DNA of 5,360 nucleotides from an uncultured bacterium (lineage in GTDB: Bacteria > Verrucomicrobiota > Lentisphaeria > Victivallales > UBA1829). The position numbers and the translations under genes are program-made. The stretch lies in NCBI GenBank assembly GCA_900549045.1, contig URNE01000195.1:1-5360 (forward strand), in the 5' to 3' direction. Shown here piece after piece: positions 1-5,360 of the stretch; positions within the stretch are counted from its first letter, which is position 1; each line of letters opens with the position of its first letter. Under the pieces are notes generated by a model. That model saw only the letters and a list, made by a program, of their open reading frames with translations. It made no database searches and was not told the origin of the DNA.

Positions 1-1
1 G

Positions 2-565
2 GGGCGTCAGAAAAAACGGAGACTGAATCCGGTTTCCGTCCGGAAAACAATGTTCAGCGGAGAAAAAGTGCGTGTCGGCGAGGCGCTTGAGTTTAGCGCG
101 GAGATGACGCCGGAGTTCCTTTCCGTCGCGTTTTCCGTAAAGGATCGCAGGCGCGGGGAGCGGATTCCCGGGCAGCCGTGGACGGGCGACTGTCTGGAGC
201 TGTTTCTGGATACCGCGCCGGAGTCCGGCTTGGATCGGCATCTGCCCGGCGCGTCCGTGTACCGTCTTTTCGTTGTTCCGGTTTCGGCGAACGGTCTTCC
301 GGCGGAACTCAGCGGAAGCCCGAATCTGGATTGCGGGAAAATCCGCTGGTCTTTGAAAGAAAACGGCGCGGATTACAGCGGAAAAATAGAAATTCCGTGG
401 GAGGCGATCGGCTGTTCCGGTCCGCGCGAACTCGGGTTTGATATTATTGCGGACGACGCGGAGGGAACAAAGCGTCTTGCATATCATGCCTGGGCGGGCG
501 ATGACAGCAACTACGCTTCTCGTTTCCAGTTCGGACGGATTTTCATGGAAAGCCGGCGGGAATGA
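2..565 (+). CDS. CBM9-like (DOMON-type) carbohydrate-binding domain protein, C-terminal part only
   Basis: The frame is open from the first full codon at base 2, and no good ribosome site precedes the first ATG (50), so the gene most likely starts upstream of the window; 187 codons are visible. Counting from the Met at 50, the sequence reads like the tail of a CBM9-type beta-sandwich: FSVKD near residue 28, then W44-TGD and LELFLD (49-54), the usual aromatic and Asp-rich strand of this fold. These are followed by YSGKIEIPWEAIG (109-121), FDIIADD (130-136) and WAGDDSNYASRFQFG (148-162) near the end. Such domains are commonly C-terminal modules of secreted or surface polysaccharide-active proteins; whether an enzyme domain precedes it here cannot be seen. 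Its stop overlaps the next ATG as ATGA, so the two genes are probably cotranscribed and translationally coupled. The family call is by pattern recognition; the ligand is unknown. Confidence 0.7.
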   Translation, partial: GRQKKRRLNPVSVRKTMFSGEKVRVGEALEFSAEMTPEFLSVAFSVKDRRRGERIPGQPWTGDCLELFLDTAPESGLDRHLPGASVYRLFVVPVSANGLPAELSGSPNLDCGKIRWSLKENGADYSGKIEIPWEAIGCSGPRELGFDIIADDAEGTKRLAYHAWAGDDSNYASRFQFGRIFMESRRE

Positions 566-1269
566 ACATGCATGTTCTTTTTGACATTGACGACACGCTG
601 ACCAAGTACGGTTCTCATGCGATGGACCGTCTGTTTGCCGGAAATTTTCTGTTCCCGGTGATGGCGGATCTCGCGGAGGCGCATGGCATGGAACGCGCGG
701 AGGCGGAACGGCGGATTCATGCGGAACTTGACGTCAACCGTTTCTGGGATTATCCGGATTTCTCCCGTGCGCTCGGACTTTCCTGGGAGGAGACTCTTCC
801 GTCACTTCGCCGCTGGCATTGCGAAAACATCCATGCTCTTCCGGATTCGGTCCGTCTGGTGCGCCGCCTGCGGAAACTCGGGATTCCTGTTTCGGTCATC
901 AGCAACAATCCGCGCCAGGGCTGTCTGCTGAAGCTGGAAATCTGCGGGCTTGCCGATCCGGGAAAGAACAGCTCGGTGTTCCGCAACATCTTTTCAACGG
1001 ACCTTATGAAGGGATGCAAGGGGGATGAAGGAAGCTGGGACCGTGCGGTTTCCGTTCTGCGTTCACAGGGAGATGAAACGCCGGTTATGATTGGAGACAA
1101 TTTTCTTGAGGACGGAGTTCTTGCGCTTCGGTCCGGTGTGGCGCATTCGTTCATTCTGAACCGGCGGAATCGGACGGATTTTGAGTCGATTCCGTGCATC
1201 CGCATTGTGCCTGATGCGGATGCCGTCAACTTGTATGAGCTGCCGGGTTCGTTTATAACGGCGTCTTAG
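562..1269 (+). CDS. HAD-superfamily hydrolase (probable phosphatase)
   Basis: A 235-residue cytoplasmic protein with all four haloacid dehalogenase motifs. Motif I is FDIDDTLT with the nucleophile D8 and the general acid/base D10. Motif II is VISNN with S114. The motif III Lys is probably K153 (KGDEGSWDRAV, although K150 is close). Motif IV is GDNFLED with D179 and D184. The insert between motif I and motif II (about residues 15-100) is the size and helical style of a C1 cap, as in phosphoglycolate-phosphatase-like members. The family mostly cleaves small phosphoesters in a Mg-dependent way through an aspartyl-phosphate; the substrate cannot be told from the sequence. The ATG at 562 overlaps the upstream stop (ATGA), favouring coupled translation; ATG 568 (M3) is an alternative start. 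It ends with TAG, which overlaps the opposing repressor's stop. A role in sugar-phosphate clean-up is only a guess from context. Confidence 0.9.
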   Translation: MNMHVLFDIDDTLTKYGSHAMDRLFAGNFLFPVMADLAEAHGMERAEAERRIHAELDVNRFWDYPDFSRALGLSWEETLPSLRRWHCENIHALPDSVRLVRRLRKLGIPVSVISNNPRQGCLLKLEICGLADPGKNSSVFRNIFSTDLMKGCKGDEGSWDRAVSVLRSQGDETPVMIGDNFLEDGVLALRSGVAHSFILNRRNRTDFESIPCIRIVPDADAVNLYELPGSFITAS

Positions 1270-2204
1270 AATCGGAGAAATTCCGCGGGGGGGATCGTGA
1301 TGATCCGGGCTGGCTCGTCCGTGCCGGAAAGTTGACGAATCACAAGTTCCGCCGCCGTCTCCGCAATCTTCCGGAAGTCCTGAATGCAGAGAAATACAGG
1401 TCCGAGCTTTTCACGGTTCTCCGGAAGCAGACGGTCGAACGCCGCGGTGATGAAGCCTTCCGGAAGATCCGGAAGAATCTGCGATACTACAGTCGCATTG
1501 TTTGAGAAGACCGCCGGTTTGCGTATTCCCCGTTTGAGAAAAGCCGGAATGTTCTCCTCGGCAAACGGAATTCCGCGTCGCGTCAGTTCGTCGATCAGAT
1601 GTTCGCGGCGGCTGCGGGAGACCGTGTTGAAATCCGGGAACAGGAGAATCGCGCCGTCCGCTCCCACCTCAAGCGCACGGTCGCAAAGTCCGCACATGGC
1701 GATCGTGTTGTCCGTGGTGACGGTCGGGTACGGGAATTCCGGAAGCCAGCGGTCGAGGAAGACCAGCGGACACGGAATATGTTCAAACAGCTGGCGGATC
1801 TGCGGAGTGAGGCAGTTGTCGCTCGTTGCGAATATGATTGCCGCATCGCAGATTTTCTGGGTGAGTTTTTCCAGTCTGTCGGCAAAAAGACGGCTCTGGT
1901 CGGGCGCGTATGACAGAATGAGGAGCGTGTAGCCGGCGCGGGAAAAAAGCTCGTTGAGCCTTACCGCCGCTTCGCGCTCCATGTTGTATTCGAGAGAACC
2001 CATGAGCAGGGCGATCATCCGGGTCCTGCCGTCCGCAAGATTGCGGGCGTTGAGATTCGGGATGTAGCCGTACTGCGCCGCAAGCTCCGTCACCCGGTCG
2101 CGCGTGCTCTGCCGGACCCGCGGGTCGCCGCGCAAAGCACGCGAAACGGTGGACGGGTTCACGCCCGCAATTTTTGCAAGATCATGAATCGTGACATTGT
2201 TCAT
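1266..2204 (-). CDS. LacI/GalR-family transcriptional repressor
   Basis: A 312-residue DNA-binding regulator. Residues 4-24 form the LacI helix-turn-helix (TIHDLAKIAGVNPSTVSRAL), followed by the YGYIPN segment (45-50) and the hinge helix NARNLADG (52-59). L56 is placed like the hinge leucine that LacI/PurR proteins insert into the central CpG of the operator. From about residue 62 (RMIALLMGS) to the end is a periplasmic-binding-protein-like effector domain, including VFLDRW (148-153), a family-typical strand, and a terminal IPPAEFLRF. At 312 residues it is slightly short for the family (usually about 330-345) but no domain is obviously missing. Its ATG overlaps the TGA of the alpha-mannosidase gene (ATGA, 2204-2201) and no clear Shine-Dalgarno precedes it, so translation probably depends on ribosomes ending the mannosidase. 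Likely target: the palindrome at 5286-5299; likely effector: a mannose-containing sugar or its product (inference). Confidence 0.93.
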   Translation of the reverse strand: MNNVTIHDLAKIAGVNPSTVSRALRGDPRVRQSTRDRVTELAAQYGYIPNLNARNLADGRTRMIALLMGSLEYNMEREAAVRLNELFSRAGYTLLILSYAPDQSRLFADRLEKLTQKICDAAIIFATSDNCLTPQIRQLFEHIPCPLVFLDRWLPEFPYPTVTTDNTIAMCGLCDRALEVGADGAILLFPDFNTVSRSRREHLIDELTRRGIPFAEENIPAFLKRGIRKPAVFSNNATVVSQILPDLPEGFITAAFDRLLPENREKLGPVFLCIQDFRKIAETAAELVIRQLSGTDEPARIITIPPAEFLRF

Positions 2205-4180
2205 TTGAGTTTCAGCGTCCGGATTTCAAACGGCTTCAGCGTCAGTTCGATTTTCCCGTTCGTTGCGAGATGCGCGGCGCCGTCGGTCCATTCGAGCAGA
2301 TCGGTTTCCACCGCCCGTTCGGCGTTGCGCAGAGAGAGGATCGCTTTTGATTCCGTCCCCTTCGTTTCAACCAGGCGGATGACAAGGCAATCCTCTTTTT
2401 CCGCTTTTTTGAGAACTTCGAGCGAGACGGCGTCCGATTCGATTGCGACCGGAGGCTGAATATCCGCCGCTGCTCCGTCGAATACGCGCGGCGGACGGTT
2501 CAGGAGCGCGGCTTCGCGCATGACATTGGAATGAATGAGCGAACCTTCGTGCGGAAGGAGCGAGTAGGTGAACTCGTGGTGTCCGATATCCGCGGTCGGG
2601 TCGGGCTCTTTCGGCGAACGCAGCAGGGCGAGATCGAGCACGCTCTCTTTGACCTTGCAGCCGTACTTGCAGTCGTTGAGAAGCGCGACGCCGTGTGAGT
2701 CGTCGGAAATGTCTGCATAGCGCTGGCAGACGGTTTCGAACTGCGCCATGTCGCGGCTGGTGTTTTCGTGCATCGTCCGGCGGATGCAGCCGTACTGAAT
2801 GTCGAACGAGGCCTCGTCCGCGAAAATGTTGACCGGAAACGCCGTGCGGAGCATCTTGTGCGATTCGTTCCAGTCGACTAGGGTCTTGAAGTCCAGGCGT
2901 GTTCCCTCCGATTCCAGAACAACGGTCTGCCGGATGACGGAATTTGAAATCTTGAGTTCAAATTCAAGCGCGGAGCGGAGCCCTCCCGCGAGGATTTTAT
3001 GTGCGCGGATCGGAACCGGATGCTGCGCCTTCTGGCGCGGATAGTAGACGTCGATGTCCCATGCATCGTAATCCAGCGGATTGTCAACATAGAACGAGAA
3101 GACGTTTCCGCTTTCACCGGGTTTGAGGATGGAGCTTCCCGTGAGCTTGTCGGTCGCTTCGATCAGCCGGGCATCCGGCGAGAAGACGTAGCGGACATTT
3201 TGATTTTCGAGCACAAGATCATCGGATTCGGTCTCCGCCGGAAGCTCCGCTTTTGCACCTTTGCGGAGTACGGTGAATGAGAGTTCCGGCAGATGAACGC
3301 GGACTGTTGTGCGTCCGTTTTCATGCTGAACGGGAAGTTCGTTTCCGGCGGCGTCGAGCACGCGGAAGCCGTTCCAGGTTTCGGGAAGCTCAACAAGAGC
3401 CGTGACGCCGCAGGAGAGCGAGTTGAGAATGGTCGCGGAGCCGTCGACTTTCGGGAAGAGTTCATCTGTGGCGCGCTTCATCAGCGATTCGCAGAGAACG
3501 AGAATTTCCGCATGCTGCTTCTGCGTTGTCTCGTAAACCATTCCGATGGAGGAGCCGGGAATGATGTCATGGAACTGATTGAGCAGCAGAAGTTTCCATG
3601 CACGGTCGAGCTCCTTTGCCGGGTAATGCGCGGCGGGGAGCATGGAGCAGAGAAATTCGGTCTGCGCGAGCATCTGTTCGCATTTCCGGTTTCCGCGTTT
3701 GGTTCGCGCCTGCGTGGTGAGCGTGCCGCGGTGAAGCTCCAGATAGAGCTCGCCTTTCCAGACGGGCAGTTCGGCGCGTTTTTCATTGATGATTTCAAAG
3801 AAACGATCCGCCCGGCCGAACTTGTAATGCGGACAGCCGTCGAGAGCGGCGAGACGTTTTCCGCGTTCGATGTATTCAGGGGCGGGACCGCCTCCGCCGT
3901 CGCCGATGCCGTAAAGACTCATGAAGTCGGAGAGCGTGTCGCCCTCGGTGTAGCGCGTCTGCGCCTCCATCAGCTGCTGCGGGCGGACTGCGGAATTGTA
4001 GGTGTCTTCGGGCGGGAAGTGGGTCAGAACTTCACTGTTGTCGATCCCTTTCCAGAGAAACGACTGGTACGGGAAGCGGTTGAACTGGCACCAGGAGAGT
4101 TTCTGGGTGAGAAAGTATTCGCATCCGGCTTTCCGGATGATCTGGGGGAGGGCGGCGGAGTAGCCGAAAACATCGGGAAT
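2201..4180 (-). pseudogene. C-terminal remainder of GH38 alpha-mannosidase, downstream of the TAG
   Basis: The 659 codons after the stop remain clean. In full-length numbering they carry IPDVFGYS with nucleophile D361, the glycine-rich GIGDGGGGP loop (449-457), ELYLELHRGTLTTQA (about 502-516) of the catalytic domain, and LLLNQFHDIIPGSS with H562, which starts the three-helix middle domain. The large C-terminal beta-sandwich region follows, ending in the family-typical LKPFEIRTLKLK. The first Met after the stop is at 3970 (residue 429), already beyond the nucleophile, and the bases before it (CAGCAGCTG) hold no Shine-Dalgarno. Independent restart is therefore unlikely and would give an inactive protein. 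The preserved frame over nearly 2 kb suggests selection acted on it until very recently. Confidence 0.75.
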
Positions 4181-4183
4181 CTA
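4181..4183 (-). other. In-frame amber codon replacing the conserved Trp of GH38
   Basis: The minus strand reads CTC TAG ATT CCC GAT. In bacterial GH38 proteins the motif is usually LWLPDVFGYS or close to it, so TAG stands for TGG through one transition (C to T on the plus strand at 4182). The change also creates TCTAGA at 4180-4185. UAG is used as a genuine stop by the HAD gene in this window (1267-1269). Confidence 0.85.
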
Positions 4184-5254
4184 GAGATTTCTGACGTCAA
4201 TGCCGAATTCATCTTTAAAGAAGTTCTTGCCGTGGAGGAACTGGCGGATGAGGTTGCAGTCCGCTTCGACCCACATTCCGCCCTGGATTTCCCAGCGTCC
4301 GGCGGCGACGGCCTGTTTGATTTTTTCGTAAAGAGCCGGATAGTGCTCTTTGACGAATGCGTAATGCTGAGCCGAGGATGCCCCGAAGATATACTCCGGA
4401 TATTCTTCGATGAGTGCGATCTGGGAGCTGAAAGTGCGTGCGCACTTGCGGATGGTTTCGCGGACGGGCCAGAGCCAGCCGGTGTCGATATGAGCGTGTC
4501 CGACTCCGTGCGCCGTCATCATGGAGCCGGACGGAGCAACCCGGAAAATCTTCTGCAGGACTTCACGCGCCGCGGCGGCGTTTGCGGGAGTTTCGTTGCA
4601 GACGTCCGCCGCCTTGCTGATGACGGAGAGGAAGCGGCTGATGCGGAAATCCCCCTGCGGAAGCCCTTCCACGAGCGAGATCAGCACTTCCAGATCGAGA
4701 TAGAGATTCCAGACTTCGCGGTCGAATACGGCGAGGTCGCAGTTGATGAGCGTTCCGGTGAAACTTTTGCGCGGGTGATCGAAACTGATTTCGCGTGTCT
4801 CTTCATGAAGGAGCCCGAAGAGCGAATTGGCGGCTCCTTCAATCCAGAAATCCAGTTTGGTTCCCGGTTTGATTTTTTTGAGCGGATAATTGTTTTTGTA
4901 GTAATCGCTGGAGTAGACGGTTCCTCCGGTGAGCCCGTAAACGGGAGTGCCCTCCGTGTCGAAAATGAGCGCTTCGCCGCCGATGTTCATCAGCAGGGCA
5001 AGTTCCTTTCCCAGAAATTCTTCCGGAACGGTCCCGGTGACATGGAACCACGCGCTTGACCAGTTGCGTCCCCAGATTTCCCCTTTCCGGATGGGCGCGT
5101 ATGCAAGGGAGAGGCGGTCTTTGAACTCCACCGGTTCCGCGGAAGGCGCGTATTCGCAGTTGAGTTCGATTGCATGCGGATGGATTGCGCCTTTCACGCG
5201 TGAGGCGAATGTTTTCGCGCGCATCAGATAGAATTCAATTTCCCGGGGGAACAT
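4181..5254 (-). CDS. N-terminal fragment of GH38 alpha-mannosidase (product if the TAG terminates)
   Basis: If the stop is respected the cell makes a 357-residue protein. Residues 1 to about 245 are the N-terminal beta-rich domain found in long bacterial and class II GH38 enzymes (for example WSSAWFHVTGTVPEEF near 65-80 and KLDFWIEGAANSLFG near 133-147). The catalytic (beta/alpha) domain begins at GHAHIDTGWLWP (252-263), which carries the zinc ligands H255 and D257, and continues through GRWEIQGGMWVEADCNL (319-335) and a HGKNFF segment. It ends at FGIDVRNL, just before the strand that carries the nucleophile. With no nucleophile and no fourth zinc ligand this fragment cannot be an active mannosidase on family knowledge, and a half-built barrel would probably misfold. 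Confidence 0.75.
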   Translation of the reverse strand: MFPREIEFYLMRAKTFASRVKGAIHPHAIELNCEYAPSAEPVEFKDRLSLAYAPIRKGEIWGRNWSSAWFHVTGTVPEEFLGKELALLMNIGGEALIFDTEGTPVYGLTGGTVYSSDYYKNNYPLKKIKPGTKLDFWIEGAANSLFGLLHEETREISFDHPRKSFTGTLINCDLAVFDREVWNLYLDLEVLISLVEGLPQGDFRISRFLSVISKAADVCNETPANAAAAREVLQKIFRVAPSGSMMTAHGVGHAHIDTGWLWPVRETIRKCARTFSSQIALIEEYPEYIFGASSAQHYAFVKEHYPALYEKIKQAVAAGRWEIQGGMWVEADCNLIRQFLHGKNFFKDEFGIDVRNL

Positions 5255-5260
5255 CACAGT

Positions 5261-5265
5261 CTCCT
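5261..5265 (-). promoter_or_regulatory. Shine-Dalgarno site of the mannosidase gene
   Basis: The minus strand reads AGGAG, then six bases (ACTGTG), then ATG at 5254, within an A-rich leader. It decides the start at 5254 (protein beginning MFPREIEFYLMRAKTF) over the in-frame TTG at 5290, which would lie at the operator itself. Confidence 0.85.
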
Positions 5266-5281
5266 TTTTTTGTCTTTTTAT

Positions 5282-5309
5282 AAAATACAACCGGTTGCAA
5301 AAAAATCAA
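5282..5309 (-). promoter_or_regulatory. Probable sigma-70-type promoter of the mannosidase-repressor operon
   Basis: On the minus strand TTGATT (5309-5304) and TATTTT (5287-5282) are separated by 16 bases; each matches 4 of 6 consensus positions. A run of nine T on this strand (5329-5321) lies where an UP element would be. Transcription would start near 5275, giving a leader of about 20 bases before ATG 5254. An overlapping TATAAA (5282-5277) is an alternative -10 but has no good -35. The match is modest and rests partly on position. Confidence 0.45.
5286..5299. promoter_or_regulatory. LacI-family operator palindrome
   Basis: TACAACCGGTTGCA contains a perfect 10-base inverted repeat (CAACCGGTTG, 5288-5297) centred on CpG, and the outermost T/A pair also matches, with one mismatched pair between. 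A/T-flanked palindromes with a central CG are the classic LacI/GalR/PurR operator form. It lies between the proposed -35 and -10 of the mannosidase promoter, where bound repressor would block RNA polymerase. The obvious candidate binder is the repressor encoded at 2204-1266 in the same operon. Confidence 0.65.
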
Positions 5310-5335
5310 GAGATGAAATGAAAAAAAAAGGGTTT

Positions 5336-5339
5336 GGAG
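5336..5339 (+). promoter_or_regulatory. Candidate Shine-Dalgarno of the divergent gene
   Basis: GGAG lies six bases before ATG 5346 in an otherwise A-rich stretch, the same spacing as the mannosidase ribosome site on the other strand. It is the main support for a divergent gene. Confidence 0.35.
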
Positions 5340-5345
5340 ATTTGA

Positions 5346-5360
5346 ATGCGAATGAAGCGT
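5346..5360 (+). CDS. Possible first five codons of a divergent gene, partial
   Basis: GGAG (5336-5339) is followed after six bases by ATG at 5346, and the frame then reads M-R-M-K-R to the window edge. The short basic start would suit the n-region of a signal peptide or a prepilin-like leader, but five codons prove nothing. A competing start is ATG 5318 in another frame (MKKKGFGDLNANEA), which follows only a weak AAGAG. If real, the gene is divergent from the mannosidase operon and could share its operator. Confidence 0.35.

Larger units (their letters stand above)
2201..5254 (-). pseudogene. Alpha-mannosidase, glycoside hydrolase family 38, interrupted by an in-frame TAG
   Basis: One continuous frame of 1018 codons (including the final TGA) encodes a full-length bacterial GH38 alpha-mannosidase, except that codon 358 (4183-4181) is TAG. 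Translation across the stop gives a seamless family sequence: FGIDVRNL, stop, IPDVFGYSAALPQIIRK, then SFLWKGIDNSEVLTHFPP and on to the Met at 3970. The family motif has Trp at the stop position. GH38 enzymes release terminal alpha-mannose with retention of configuration and use a zinc site. The predicted ligands are H255 and D257 (HAHID), nucleophile D361 and H562 (NQFHD), so the stop splits the active site between two fragments. No signal peptide is seen, so action is probably cytoplasmic on imported oligosaccharides. I chose ATG 5254 because AGGAG sits 6 bases upstream; an in-frame TTG at 5290 has no such site. The gene overlaps the repressor gene downstream. No frameshift or second stop was found, pointing to a very recent lesion, a sequencing error or readthrough. 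Confidence 0.88.

Noticed and set aside
1273..1285. Small hairpin CGGA-GAAAT-TCCG near the convergent stops
   Set aside because: Four-pair stem without a T tract; too weak to be a terminator.
1292..1306. Perfect inverted repeat GGATC-GTGAT-GATCC just after the HAD stop, as a possible terminator
   Set aside because: Only five base pairs, no T run on either side, and it lies within the repressor coding sequence.
1384..1932. Plus-strand open frame antisense to the repressor
   Set aside because: Composition is Ser/Arg-rich with no motif; the LacI frame on the other strand accounts for the DNA.
3881..3970. Met at 3970 as the start of an independent second protein
   Set aside because: No Shine-Dalgarno, and the product would begin inside the GH38 catalytic domain after the nucleophile.
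4181..4183. Pyrrolysine or genome-wide UAG recoding
   Set aside because: The position is a conserved Trp, not a Pyl-type site, and the HAD gene ends naturally at TAG with a convergent-overlap context, so UAG acts as stop here.
3293..5059. A 588-codon open frame on the plus strand antisense to the mannosidase
   Set aside because: It lies opposite the real GH38 frame, has a low-complexity composition rich in Gly, Ala, Glu and Phe with no recognisable domain, and reflects stop-poor antisense reading of G+C-rich codons.
5255..5290. TTG at 5290 as the mannosidase start
   Set aside because: It sits in the operator and has no ribosome site, whereas ATG 5254 has AGGAG at ideal spacing and starts where the family sequence starts.

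Overview
This is a bacterial window of fairly high G+C content with very tight gene packing. It holds two converging gene pairs, both consistent with carbohydrate use. The mix of a GH38 alpha-mannosidase, a LacI-type regulator and a CBM9-like protein suits a polysaccharide-degrading bacterium of the Lentisphaerota/Verrucomicrobiota/Planctomycetota type. That placement is an inference from gene content and style; no marker gene is present.

Rightward pair (1-1269): the C-terminal part of a protein with a CBM9-like (DOMON-type) beta-sandwich domain, whose start lies outside the window, overlaps by ATGA a HAD-superfamily hydrolase. Leftward pair (5290 down to 1266): a GH38 alpha-mannosidase overlaps by ATGA a LacI-family repressor. 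The two pairs meet tail to tail, and their stop codons overlap in four bases (1266-1269).

The main observation is in the mannosidase. Its reading frame is intact from 5254 to 2201 (1018 codons including the stop, a normal length for bacterial GH38), except for one in-frame TAG at 4183-4181. The TAG sits where the family has the Trp of the LW-L/I-PDVFGYS motif, three codons before the catalytic nucleophile Asp. One G-to-A change (TGG to TAG) explains it. The neighbouring HAD gene ends on a TAG, which argues against genome-wide UAG reassignment. The simplest reading is a very recent nonsense mutation or a sequence error; readthrough is a less likely option.

Control region (5255-5360): a strong Shine-Dalgarno site places the mannosidase start at 5254. 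Upstream lies a LacI-type palindrome (core CAACCGGTTG, 5288-5297) between a plausible -35 and -10. With the repressor gene as the last gene of the same operon, this predicts substrate-induced, autoregulated expression. On the other strand a well-placed GGAG and ATG (5346) suggest the first codons of a divergent gene, so the operator may serve both directions. No RNA gene, CRISPR array, insertion sequence or gene-free stretch above 300 bases was seen.
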